Positions 21,429 to 34,105 of a stretch of DNA of 64,000 nucleotides are shown in pieces. The notes under the pieces are model-generated. The model had not been told where the DNA came from. It saw only the letters and a program-made list of their open reading frames with translations, and did no database searches. Positions within the stretch are counted from its first letter, which is position 1, and every line of letters begins with the position of its first letter. The position numbers were made by a program, and so were the translations under genes. Source of the DNA: Chamaecrista fasciculata (taxonomy: Eukaryota; Streptophyta; Magnoliopsida; Fabales; Fabaceae); NCBI GenBank assembly GCA_003254925.1, contig QANZ01042006.1:114572-178571 (forward strand), read 5' to 3'.

Positions 21429-23704
21429 ATGGCTTTTCATAATGTTGCCTATTTAGTCCCTCATCCTAGATGCTGGAGAATTAAGGTCAGGGTTATCCGG
21501 CTATGGAAGATGCCTTCTTATCTTAATCCTGATTTTCATTCAAGCATCGACATGGTTCTTTCTGATAGTTTGGTTAGTGATATGTTTTTTAAATATTGTT
21601 TTTTTTTTGTTTCTTACATTAATTTGGTGTTCTATTAACCAAGATATTATAGAGAAGAATTCCTAATCTGTTTTTTTTTTGTGAAGGGAGTATGTATCTC
21701 TGCTCATGTAACAAAGTTTTTCTTCTCAAAGGTTACTGACTTCTTCGAAGAAGGAAAAATATATGTAATCTCAGACTTCTGTTTATCTCCCAACCGTGGT
21801 TCTTACAAGACTACAATACATCCCTACAAAATAAAGTTCCAGGAAAAAACATTGGTTGAACCTGTTCAAGATGACCCTGCCATATCTCTATATGGTTTTA
21901 AGTTCATCTCTTTTCCTGACATATCTGCTAGAATCTATGATGACAGCTTCTTGGTTGGTTAGTTTCTTACCTTATTAACCTTTTAAATTATGCGTTTTAC
22001 TTAGTTTGTTGTATTCAATTATTTTCTATTTCTTAATAGATGTAATAGGTTTGTTGACATGCAAGAGTGATGTCAATCATTCAATCATTGATGGAAAACT
22101 GACACAGTCTATTGAAATTGAGCTTACCGATTATGAGTAAGATCACTGGACTATATATTTATATTTTTAGTGTTTTTTCTCTTTTTCTATTATATTTTTT
22201 TTTTGTTATATATTGACTCTTGATTTGGTATAGGTCAAATAAAATATTTTGTACTTTAAGGGGCGATCTCTGTGAGTTGTTGGATGAATATTTAAGGACT
22301 GGATCAAATAAACCAATTTTTATTGTTCTTCAGTGGGTGAAGATTACAGGTGTTCAAATGTTTGCTGTCATGGTTTGTTTTATTTTTTAATTATAGGTTT
22401 CTTTAAAGTTGTACTTAATTTATATTTTATTATCACAGGAAATTTCACTCCGCGTACTATTTATAATGTACGTCACCCTTCTCGAATTTTGATTAATCCA
22501 GATCTGGAAGAATGTCATCTTTTTATGTCAAGGTATCTTTTATGTCCATACGTTCTATATCATTCTTTAATTGTTGTTTTACTAATCATAGTATATTGAC
22601 AGGTTTTTTGACGGTCCTGGGGACGACGTTGTTGATTCCAATCCTACTTGGTATTCTGATTCATCAATGGAATTGATCGAGAATGACATTTTGAACTCTG
22701 CTCATGTAAAGAATCTGAGTGCACTTGAGAAACTGTCCACTGATGTGAGTTTTAGTTTAATCAAAAATTCTTTTTATGTTTGTTATGTTTTATGATTAAC
22801 AAATTTATTATTTAATTTTTCAGGTCAAGTATTGTGTAATTCTTGGAGTGATTCTTGATGTTGACTGCAACAAAGGCTGGTACTATAATGCATGCCCAAG
22901 TTGCATGAAGAAAGTTATCCATGACGATAGTGGTTTTTATTGCATTAGTTGTGGGCATATGCTGATGTCTGTTACACCAAAGTTTAAAGTAGAATTTAAT
23001 GTGTTAGATGATTCAAAATGTTCAACTTTGAAGATGTTTGACCGTGAGGTTGCTGAATTAGTTCATTGTTCTGCTGCTGATCTTCTTGAAGAGTTGGTAT
23101 CTGTATGTATTAATTTTTGTTGTAAATACTATTATATTAGAAAAAGATTTCTTTAATGAATTGATAATTAACATTTTATTTATATTTGGACATTAGGAGT
23201 TGGGTGTTGTCAAAGTAATTCCTGAAAGGATTCAGGATTTAATTGGAAAGAGATTGTTGTTTAAATTGAAGAAAAGTCAGGATACTTTCTGCCAAGCTGA
23301 TCCAACTTTTACTGTCATTGGAATTTCTGAGAATGAGGATTTAATTGAGAAGTTCAAGCTGTACACAGAATTTAATAAGGTAATGTATTAGTTTTTACAA
23401 TGAAATTTTGAATTTTACTATTTTTCTTATAAGTTTCATTTTATTTTTTCAGGTTGAATCTGTTAAAGAAGACAAAGCTGTTGTTAAAGACCCTGTTAAG
23501 GTTTTTCATTCATTTTCTATTCGTTTCTATGCTTATTAAATTTTGCTAACAGTTTTTTATATCTTTTTTTTTTCTATATAGGAAACTGAATTGATTGATC
23601 TTGACCCTAACTTTGGCAAGATATCTACATCAAAAAGACTCAATGGAGATGTTGATTCCCCTTCACCAGATTCAAAGAAGTTGAAGTCTGTAACAGTTGA
23701 ATAG
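21429..23704 (+). CDS. RPA1-like single-stranded DNA-binding protein, gene B (intact, ten exons)
   Basis: Inferred exons are 21429-21572, 21687-21957, 22040-22136, 22234-22349, 22439-22532, 22603-22744, 22824-23102, 23197-23379, 23453-23500 and 23582-23704. They join without a stop to give 498 residues. The start MAFHNVAYLV is the first ATG after the TATA box. OB folds: DBD-A in exons 1-2 (with KVRVIRLWKMP near residue 18), DBD-B in exons 3-5 (residues about 139-241, with IVLQWVKI), and DBD-C in exons 6-8. The zinc ribbon uses C312, C315, C328 and C331. The tail ends DSKKLKSVTVE, a likely nuclear signal. It lacks the RPA70N domain, as is usual for Helitron RPA proteins. It presumably coats single-stranded DNA during Helitron replication or transposition. 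It is the only open full-length gene in the array. No similarity search was possible; the family assignment rests on these motifs and the paralogues. Confidence 0.88.
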
Positions 23705-23807
23705 GTTAGAATCAGTAGTATTTTAATATGTTTTGGTTTTTGTAAGACTTTGACAAGTTGGCTTTAAGTATGATAATGTCTTCAACTTAAATCCACTGAA
23801 GAAGAAT

Positions 23808-26480
23808 ATGCAGACTAAGGTAAGGGTGATTCGGTTATGGAAGATGACAGCTTTCAATAATCCATCCGAGTTGTTCTCATTAGAAATAGTTTTATGTGAT
23901 AAAATGGTGAGTTTGCTAACTTCATCAATTTTGTTGTCTTTCATATGGCTTATTTATTTGTTTTTCTTAAATCAATAGTTTTTATTTTAATTTTTGTTCT
24001 GCAGGGTGGTCATATTCATGGTTATGTGAAAAAGTGTTTCTTGAAAAAGTTCACTAAACAATTAGTTGAGGGAAAGGTGTATTCTATATCCAAATTTCTT
24101 CTTGGTCAGAATGGAGGATCCTATAAGACATGCATGCACTCTTATAAAATTAACTTTCAATTCTCTACGGAGGTTAAGCCTTTGGAAGATGAAAAGGATA
24201 TACCACTATATGGTTTTAGTTTTATCCCTTTTCCTGACATTTCTTCCAGAGTCCATGATGATTGTTGTTTGGTTGGTATGTTACTTTTCATTATATTTAT
24301 TTCAATTGCTATTATTCTTTGTATTGTTCTCAGGGATATTCTACTTATTGTTTTCTAACAGATTTGGTAGGGATGCTAACTGGGAAGAGCGATGTCCATG
24401 AAACTAACAAGGCTGGAAAAGTGTCCAAGCGGATTGATATTGAGTTAACTGATCTTGAGTATGATTAGTACTAATTATTTGTGTTTTTTTTCATTTTAAT
24501 TTATTATTACTATTTGTAATTCTATTGGATCATTTTTTTTTTAGGAGAAATAAGCTTATGTGTTCTTTGTGGGATCATTCTTGTGATTTGCTACAAGAGT
24601 ATCTGAAAATTGCAGAAGATAAGCCAATTGTTATATTACTTCAGTGGTGTAAAATTAAGGATTTCCCAGGTTTGTACCTTGAAATTTTGTTATTGTCAAG
24701 TTTCTATTATGAATGTAATGTTCAACTACATCTTTTTTTAAAATCTTATCCAGGAAACTATGCTTCTAGAAAGGTTTCAAATGCTCTTTTTTCTACCAGA
24801 ATTTTTATAAATCCTGAACTAAATGAATCTCATGAATTTCTGACGAGGTAAAGTTATTTTTTATAAAAAATAGTGTCCCTTATTTTCTATAATATCATGT
24901 CTTACTATCTGTATTTTTCTATCAGATATTTGGATGGTCCTTCCAACGGAAATTTGCCAACAAATGTTTGTCAACTAAGAAGCATGGACACGGACACGAG
25001 ACACGACACGGACACGGACACAGTGACACACCAAACTCTCAAAATTACGCGACACGACACGGCATATATTTATATATATAAATAATTAAATATTCATAAT
25101 TTTTAATGAAAAATTTAAAAATTACAATTTTTATTCATAATATATGTCATATCTATCATTATTTTATCTTTCATGTCATGTTAAAGTTACAAAAAATTGA
25201 TTTATATTCTAAAATTTATGGATATGTGTCGTGTCGGTGTCATACGAGTGTCAGACACTGACACGTGTCTGACACGGCGACACACCTTCAAAATGAAGTG
25301 TCCATGCTTCAGAGTTTGTCAATTATCTAACTCTTCAAGTGTAGCTCTAGAAGAGGATCTGTTGACCCTAACTGTTGCCAAAAATATTGATGAACTCCAA
25401 ACTTCATGCAATGATGTGAGTTCATTTATTGAATTAGTTTATTTCAATGTATAGGTTAATTTGACTATAAGAATATTTCTTTTTCCCAGATAACTTCTTG
25501 CGTTATTCTTGGCACTATTCTTAGCATTGAGACTAACAAAGGATGGTTCTACAATTCCTGTAAGAAATGTAAAAAGAAGATTGTTCCTGATGGAGAAGGT
25601 TTCTTTTGTGAAAAGTGTGCTGATCTTGTGGAATCTGTGCTTCCACGATTTAAATTAGAAGTTAAAGTTGTTGATGAATCTGGCTGTGCTGTATTTATCC
25701 TATTTGATCGTGAGGTTTCTCAAATCTTAGGTTGCGCTGCTTCTCAATTGCTTGAAGGATTTGTTGCTGTAAATCTCTATTCTTTTTTTAACAACCTTTA
25801 TGTTTAATATATCTTTCATTTTGTTTATTGTCTTCTTTCTGATTAATATTTTGTTTACTGTCATAGGATGTAGAAGATGTTTCTGCATTTCCAGACAAAC
25901 TTGATGATTTTATTGGTAAAAAATTTCTCTTCAAATTAAAGGTTAATGATGAAAGATTTTCTAAAGCAGATCCAAAATATACTGTTATGAGGCTGTCCGA
26001 CAAACCAAATTTAATTGAACAATACAATCAAAATAAAGGACTGAATGAGGTATATTTTTTATATAACTATCTAACTGTGTTATTTTTCTATTATTTTGCA
26101 TAAGTCACTCTGATAAAAGAATAATAGTCTTTTCATTCATTTATCAATTTACCTATGTTCTAGGTATCTCCTTGTAGTAGGCCTATTGCTGTGTTTTCAG
26201 ACATTGACAAGGTATTGTATGGATGTTAATTTTTTGTCAATCATATTTATCTATCAAATTTTTTTTGTGATACTTAAATGATTTAATGTCTGTAACCTTT
26301 ACTTTGTTTGTGTAGGATTCATTGGACCGAGATCTTGATGACTTATCTGAAGGATTTCATACTCCGGCAAAAAGACTTAGTGAAGAATTTGATAATGAAG
26401 CATCCACTCAGAGTAGTGACATTCAATCAGTTTCTTCATCTTCTAAACTGAAGATGGTGAAAATTGAAGCAGATGCATGA
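23808..26480 (+). pseudogene. RPA1-like gene C (ten exons, interrupted by a MITE)
   Basis: Inferred exons are 23808-23906, 24005-24275, 24362-24458, 24545-24669, 24754-24847, 24926-24974 joined across the MITE to 25323-25415, then 25490-25768, 25867-26049, 26164-26211 and 26316-26480. Without the MITE every junction keeps frame and exon 6 is exactly 142 nt, as in genes A and B. The MITE adds a stop at about 25082. Homology to the other N-termini extends upstream of the ATG at 23808 to about 23770 without an in-frame ATG, so the original start may be lost. Only 103 bp separate this ATG from the stop of gene B, and no TATA box is obvious. The zinc ribbon (CKKC to CEKC) and the KLKMVKIEADA tail are present. 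Confidence 0.85.
24975..25313. mobile_element. MITE (Mutator-type) in exon 6 of RPA gene C
   Basis: 339 bp, with ends containing AGAAGCATGGACAC and its complement, rich in GACACGGACACG motifs with an AT-rich centre. It is flanked by a perfect 9-bp duplication GTTTGTCAA at 24966-24974 and 25314-25322. Removing it and one TSD copy restores the exon. The 9-bp TSD points to the Mutator superfamily. Confidence 0.9.
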
Positions 26481-28086
26481 ATGTCGAGTTTTTTAGTGTT
26501 ATATTTGAAGGATAGTGCAAGGAGTTTTTGTCGTTCGTTTTTTAATCCGTTCGTCTTTATCTTTTGTGACATTTGTATAATTTATTTTTTTAAGGATTGT
26601 TGTTATTGGTTTTTATGTCATGACAATGTTGCTAATTTACTTTTAGTTATGGTTATGAATTATATTTTGTTTGGGAAATGTTTATAAATTTTTTCACTTC
26701 TTTACCTTCTATCCTGACCAGTTTGTGTTATAAAGTAGCACACTTTCAATATATCTCAATGGAATAAAGAAAGCTACGTTAACTATGTTAACTTATTACA
26801 CAATACCTCTATTTTTTTGCTTAACTTTTAACATTTTAAAGAAAATCTGTATTCATAGTATGTATATTTATTTACAGAGGCAATCCAAATATAATCACTA
26901 TTGAAAGTTAATAGATAATGAAATGAGAAGAGAAATCAATATGCTGTTTCTAATGAACATCCATAATTACCTTATTGTAGTTGGTGATCAATCTCTTTAA
27001 AGATTGTTAAGCAATGCATGCTTCCCAAAAAGTCATCCCAATTCGTTTCTCCACCATTCATTCAAGCCATATCAAATGTACATACAAATTAATAATTTCA
27101 TTTAACTATTTCTAAACAATAATTCTGATGACATAAAACCAATAAAACCTTTTGACAATAACCATATATTTAATTTCTACAACAAATTCAGATATTGGTC
27201 ACCTATGTTTCATTTTCAAAAAACTGGATAACTCAATGTAGATTTACAATGCACTATTTAATGATAATGTTGACAGTTAATTGTAAAGCATCTAATTTTC
27301 ATTGAAATACATCCAAAATTTTCCTCTCCATCTATTTTACCATTTTTAGATGCACATTGTAATTAATATATCGACATTCTCTTAACTGATTAAAGTTTAT
27401 AATACCCATAATACCTTATTTACATTAACTGTCCTTAATTTCTTCAACCACCAGAAGCTTTAATTGTTTTATATTCTGCTTAATATTTATATTGTATTAA
27501 TAAGCAACTTCCAGCTGTTCATGTTATATTTTAATTTGTTATATCCTTCTTAATCTTAACATTGTATTAATTGTGGTGGTTTTCGAGTTTAATTGAAACT
27601 TGAAAAAACATTGGAAGGCTTATCTTTTTGGTTTCACTTATCCATCTTCTTTTACTATCTAACTTTTGTCCTTCCTAAACTCATTCATTCATATCATACT
27701 ACTTTGAAGATTTATGCATGAAGCTAAACTCATTCATTCATATGCTACTACTTTGAAGATTTATGCTTGAAGCAACACTAAGGAAAACAGAGTTTGTTGA
27801 AGGTAAAATGTCTTCAATAGGTATGTTTTTTACTACTAATATATAACCATCTCCAAATACCATCTCTTAGTAAACTCTAACTATTCTTCCTGATATTTGG
27901 TTTGTTTTCCCTCCTATAATGCAATGTCTTACTCATTATCTTTAACTATTCTACCTGAAAATGCATATTATAAGATTGTCAATGTATGTTCGATTATCTC
28001 TCCTAAAGTGATGCATTCACAACTTTCTACGTTGAAGAAAATTCCTTCAAGCAACCCTAAAGAAAACAGACTTTGCTTAATGTAAA
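26481..28086. other. Helitron spacer with a duplicated leader of the Rep-helicase gene
   Basis: AT-rich DNA. A unit of about 49 bp (AAACTCATTCATTCATAT...) is repeated in tandem at about 27677-27773. The block with AAAATGTCTTCA followed by a GTATGT donor occurs twice (about 27780-27870 and 28065-28140), so the first exon of the following gene appears duplicated. Confidence 0.5.
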
Positions 28087-31000
28087 ATGTCTTCAAGAGG
28101 TATGTTCTCTTATACTAATCTATAACCAATTGCAGATACCATGTTAATGAAATTTCGTATCAATGTTTATCATATTTTATTGTTATTCTTTTATATTAGA
28201 TGAAAATACTCCTCCAACAAATCAGCCATGCCTGTCAAAGAGACTGTCTCGTGGTAATGGTTTTTGGTTTATATTTTACTCATTGTCTATTACTATTTTG
28301 ATCATATATTGCTGCATCATTTTTTTAAAAAATAAATAGTTGTGAAGTTGAAATTCATATACATATCTACAGCTATATCAAAAATTGGCTTTGCACAAAA
28401 TCATTGCATTCAAGATCCTGAACCTTCGTCCAATGCAGCTTAATATTCTATTAATTTATAACTTTATAATTCAATTTAGCTCATGTCAATCTCTATGCTA
28501 ATTCTATAGCCAATTTCTATATTCATACAGTCACAATAAATGTACCTGTTGTCATTCCCCTTGAATCCAAAGAAAGACGTATTCAAAGGAAGCATATTTT
28601 GATTGAAAAAAGGCAGCGCCTCAATGCATCTTTCTCTGCAAACAGTGTATTGAGTGATATTAGTAACTTAAACAGTCCTGCAAACCCAAATATACAAGTT
28701 TCTTCTTCAGGTTATTTGTTAGCTATATTTTTCCTATTATAAATAAATTAAATATTTATTAATTTGTATGCTAATTTTTAATTCATTTTTCATATAGGGA
28801 CGTCAAGAGATTACACTGCAAGTCATCCTGTATCTACCTTACTAAATTCTAATAGAGAAGGTTCAGTATCTAATTCCTATGGCTTATCTAACTTATGAGG
28901 AAAAGAGAATCATTTCCCTAGGAAACAAAAACGTGCATCAACCAGAGGTAGCTTTTGTTTCAACGATAATTATTGATATCTTGTGTTTTATAATTTGGTT
29001 CAATACTATTTTTCTCCATTTTCTTAAATAGATCCACAAAAGAATAATTATTCACAGTACTCTACTATAGAAACTCAGTCCAATCCTTCAAAGAGGTTTA
29101 GAAATCTGCCAATCAGTCAATCCAACAATTCTGAAGAAGTTCCTATATACCTTTTATTTCAGCATTGAATGAAGGACATTTGGATGTAACAAAGATAACA
29201 AACCTGTGTCAACCAACAACCCTATTTCATGTCAGTGTATCTAATTCATCAGCCACACTTGTGGACAGTTCAATACGCAATGGTGAAATTCTTGATCATA
29301 GAAGATATAACCTTTAATAAAAAAATATTTATGTTAATTGATCTTTAATTTTTTCTTTCAGGCTCTGAAGTGAACTATTCTTATATTGTTGAAGGTATTT
29401 TTTTTGTTCAATAGTGTTTTAGTAAGTATTACAGCTTTTAACTATCTGTAATTTGTCTTTGTTCATTGATTTTCAGAATATTTTGATGTTGGAATACCGA
29501 CAGAAAGATGTGCCGCTTGTGGTGCTTTAATGCTTCCCTATGAGAGGTTGAAGAAGGATCTTAAAGCCCTTCATCCAATGTTCTCATTATGTTGTATGCA
29601 AGGAAAAGTTCAGCTCCCTTTATTAAAAGAACCCCCCCAATTGTTGAAGGATCTATTGTTCAATCAATCACCTTTTAGCACAAACTTTCTTCGAAACATC
29701 AGGGCTTATAACATGATGTTTTCTTTTACTTCCATGGGTGGTAAAGTTCAACGTCTCTCATCATTGGGTAACGGTCCATATGTGTATTAGATAGAAGGTC
29801 AAAATGCGCATTATATGGGTAGTTTGTTGCCTACTGAAGATGCTACACCAAAGTTTGCTCAACTTTATATACATGATACTGACAATGAAATATCAAACAG
29901 AATTGCTACTCATGGGTAATATATCTTTTGTTATTTTAATCTTATTATTCTGTTTTATTTTTTTGATTTTCTAATTTCATTTTTCTTATTTTTTCAGTAA
30001 TAGAGGTGAACATGGAGAAATTGATCGTGATATTGTTAGTGAATTAAAGAACATGCTTGACTCTTGCAATCCTCTTGTGCAAGTTTTCAGAATGGTGAAA
30101 GATAGATTTAATTCAAGACTGATGGACGTACTTACAATTTACCAACTACGTCAGAAATTGCTATTCTCATTGTTGGTGACATAAAAAATCTTGAAAAAAA
30201 TAGAGACATTATTGTTGAGGAGTATTGTGGGATGTTCACACAAATGAATGAACTTCATCCTTTATATCTTGCACTACAATATCCTTTACTTTTTCCCTAT
30301 GGAGAGGATGGCTACAGAGAGAACATTCTATTAAGTGAATTGTCTTTGAGAACAAGTAGGAAAAGGCAAACTCTCAACATGAGAGAATTCTTTTGTTTTC
30401 GTTTACAAGAACGGCTTAATGAAGCACACACAATTCTAATGGCCCGTAATTTGTTTCAACAGTTTATTGTTGATGCATTCACCATGATAGAGTCACAGAG
30501 GTTAAATTGGTTTCGCTTTAATCAAGACAAGTTGAGGATTGACATTTATAAGGGTCTTGCTGATGCTGTTGTTAGAGGTTATATGGACCCTTCTTCACAA
30601 GGGAAACGCATTATTCTGCCTTCATCTTTTACTGGAGGAGTTAGATACAAGTTTCAAAATTTTCAAGATGCTATGACAATATGTCAAAAGAAAGGTTATC
30701 CTAACCTTTTCATTACTTTTACTTGCAATCCAAAATGGCCAGAGATTGTTAAATTCACAAGTGAAAGAGGACTGAAACCATCAGATCGTCCAGACATGTT
30801 ATGTCGAGTTTTCAAGATAAAACTTGACAGATTAATTGATGATTTGATGAAAAAAAAGTACTTCGGGAGGGTTGTAGCATGTAAGTTAATTCAATGTATA
30901 ATTCCATATTTTGACACCAATACAAAATTTTAATATTTTATTTGTTCCAATTATCTAATTGTATGTTATAAATTTATTAAATTTAATATTTTCTTATTTT

Positions 31001-34000
31001 TTCAATTTCATATTTGCAGTGATTTACACCATCGAATTTCAAAAGCGTGGGTTGCCCCATGCTCACATTGTGGTGTTCTTGCATCCTGAAGATACTTATA
31101 ACACTCCAGAGGAAATTGACTCCATAATTTCAGCGGAAATCCCTGACAAAAATACTTATCCCACACTTCATGAAGATGTACTAAATTACATGCTTCATGG
31201 ACCATGCGGAATTGCTTTCAAATATGCTCCGTGTATGATAGATGGGATTTGTACCAAACATTTTCCTAAGCATTTTCTGGAGAAAACAATGATTGATGAA
31301 GAAGGATTTCCTCAATACAGAAGAAGGAACAATGGCGTCTCAGTGGATAAGAATGGAGTTCCTCTTGACAATAGGTATGTGGTTCCCTACAATGCTAGGT
31401 TGTTGTCAAAATACAAGGCTCATATCAATGTTGAATATTGTAATCAACATAAGTCTATCAAATATTTATTCAAATATGTTAACAAAGGAGAAGATAGAGT
31501 GATTGCTGAGTTTTATTCAAATATCAACAAAGAGGGTAAAGAGGTTGTGGATGAAATCAAGACCTACTATGATTGTCGTTATGTTTCTGCATGTGAAGCT
31601 GCTTGGAGGCTATTTTCATTTGATTTGAACTATAGAACTCCTTCAGTAGAGCGTCTTTCATTTCATCTTCCTGGAGAGCAACCTGTTGTTTTTCGTGATG
31701 ATGAACCTATTGATTCTGTTGTACACAGAAGCAGCTTCACGAAATCTATGTTCACAGCTTGGTTTGAAGCGAAAAAAATCTATAAAGAGGCTAAGGACCT
31801 TACATATTCTGCCTTTCCAACCCATTTCACTTACAATAGAGATTCACAAACGTGGACTCTAAGGAAACGTGGCTCATGTATTGGAAGGTTGTTCTATGTT
31901 CCTCCAGGTTCTAGTGAATTGTACTATTTGAGAATCTTGCTTAATATTTGTAAGGCTCCTAAATCTTATAAAGATATAAGAACTGTAGATGGGAAGCCCT
32001 ATGGAACATTCAGAGAAACATGTTATCAACTAGGATTGTTGGTTGATGACAAAGAGTACATTGATGGAATCTGTGAGGCAAGCCACTGGGCATCTGGGAA
32101 CTACTTGAGACGTTTATTTGTCACATTGTTGTTCTCAAACAGCTTGAGCAGCCCTCATTCTATTTGGGAGAAAACATGGCAGTATCTTTCTGAAGATATA
32201 TTATATAGGCAGAGGATAATGCTCAATCATCAAGGTAAATGTTTTATGTTATCTACTACTTTAATTTTTTTCTTAAATTTTATTATACTCATTTATTTCA
32301 TCCTAAAACAATTTAAATATTCATCAAGTTAAGTAGTTTATCTTTTGTTATTTCCTATCAGGTCTTTAGTTAAGTGACAGGCAGATACAAAATTATGCTC
32401 TGATTGAAATAAACAAGATGTTACTTTCTGCTGGCAGAAGTCTTAAAGACTATCCTTCCATGCCTATTCCAGAAGAATCTGTTTGTGTTAACAGATCTAA
32501 CAGATTGATTGTTGATGAACAATGTTATAATCAGATTTCTTTGTCTTCAGAGCATGAAGGTTTAATGATGAAACTAACAGATGAACAGAGAAACATATAT
32601 GATACCATTATGAATTCAGTTGAAGTTAATCTGGGTGGTTTATTCTTTCTATATGGTTTTGGAGGTTCTGGGAAAACTTTTGTATGGAATACATTGTCTG
32701 CTGCATTAAGATCTAAAGGCCATATAGTTCTAAATGTTGCTTCTAGCGACATTGCATCTTTACTTCTTCCTGGAGGAAGAACTGCTCACTCAAGGTTTGC
32801 CATTCCTATTGATATCAATGAATCCTCTATTTGTAATATCAAGCAAAGATCTGATTTAGCAGAGTTGCTTTCCCAAACAAAACTCATAATATGGGATGAG
32901 GCTCCAATGGCAAACAAACACTGTTTTGAAGCTTTGGATCGCACAATGCATGATATTCTCAGGTTTTCAAATCCTCTGAGTAATGATTTGCCATTTGGAG
33001 GAAACGTTGTTGTGTTTGGTGATGACTTCAGGCAGATTTTGCCTGTCATTCCTAAGGGTTCTAGACAAGACATTGTAAATGCATCATTAAACTCTTCCTA
33101 TTTGTGGTCTCATTGTAAGGTTTTGACATTAACAAAGAACATGAGGCTTCAAGTTCAATCATCCTATGAAGAGATAAATGAAATAAGAGAGTTCTCTAGT
33201 TGGATTCTTTCCGTTGGTAATGGTACAGTGGGTGGTGATAATGATGGCTATGCAGAAATTGAAATTCCTGAAGATCTTCTAATTAAAGAAGCAGTTGATC
33301 CTATTAGGGCAATTGTTGTTGATCCTATTAGGGCAATTGTTGATATCACATATCCAGACTTTCTAGATAATCTAAATTTTACCTATTTCCAGGATAGAGC
33401 AATTCTGTGCCCTACATTAGATGCCGTTGATTCAATTAATGATTTCATGCTATTTATGCTCCCTGGAGATGAGGTCACCTACTTGAGCTCGGATAGCATA
33501 TGTAAATCAGACATGAATGTGCAATCTGCAGATGATGTTTATACACCTGAAATTCTCAATTCTTTAAGATGCTCAGGTATTCCAAATCATGTGTTAAAGC
33601 TTAAAGTTGGGTGTCCTATTATGTTGTTGAGGAATTTGGACAGATCAATGAGCCTATGTAATGGTAGCAGATTAATTTTGATTAAGTTGGGAAGCATGTT
33701 GTTGAAGCAAAGATTATCACTGGTGATAAAATTGGAGAGAAGGTTTTAATTCCCCTTACAGTCATGACTCCTTCCAATTCTAGCTTGCCTTTCAAATTCC
33801 AACGTAGGCAATTCCCTATTTGTCTATCTTTTGCAATGTCAATAAATAAGAGCCAAGGCTAATCTCTTTCCACACTGGGTCTATACTTATCTAGACCAGT
33901 GTTTACTCATGGACAGTTATATGTTGCTGTATCTAGAGTCAAAAAAGGAAGGGTCACAAGATAATAACTGTCCATGAGCAAACACTGGTCTAGATAATAA

Positions 34001-34105
34001 GTATAGACCCACTGTGGAAAGAGATTAGCCTTGGCTCTTATTTATTGACATAGCAGTAAAACTACAAATGTTGTCTTCAAGGAGGTTTTTAGAAATCTGA
34101 CCTGA
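28087..34105 (+). pseudogene. Helitron Rep-helicase (HUH endonuclease plus Pif1-like helicase), degraded
   Basis: The probable first exon is ATGTCTTCAAGAG with donor GTATGT. Several short exons follow (about 28200-29390), then 29477-29915, 29998-30880, 31020-32234 and 32362 onward. N-terminal motifs include CCMQGKVQLPLL and FSFTSMGGK. Rep domain: FITFTCNPKW, the HUH motif GLPHAHIVV, and YLFKYVNKG with two tyrosines for DNA cleavage. Helicase: Walker A GFGGSGKT (about 32657), Walker B LIIWDEAPM, FGDDFRQILPV, LTKNMRL, and MLLRNLDRSMSLCNGSRL. Lesions: TGA at 28896, TAG at 29788, a frame change near 30117, TAG at 32367, a frame change near 33690, and TAA at 33860. An inverted duplication separates the last residues (TNVVFKEVF, stop 34103-34105). 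The protein would nick and unwind the element ends during rolling-circle transposition; this copy cannot. Confidence 0.9.
33840..34053. repeat. Inverted duplication inside the helicase C-terminus
   Basis: The plus copy of a helicase segment (about 33840-33921) is followed, after a spacer of about 45 bp, by its near-complete reverse complement (about 33965-34053). It contains the complement of AGAGCCAAGGCTAATCTC. The normal C-terminal codons resume after it, so this is an insertion rather than the gene end. It forms an arm of about 82 bp and is likely a replication or repair template-switch product. Confidence 0.75.
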
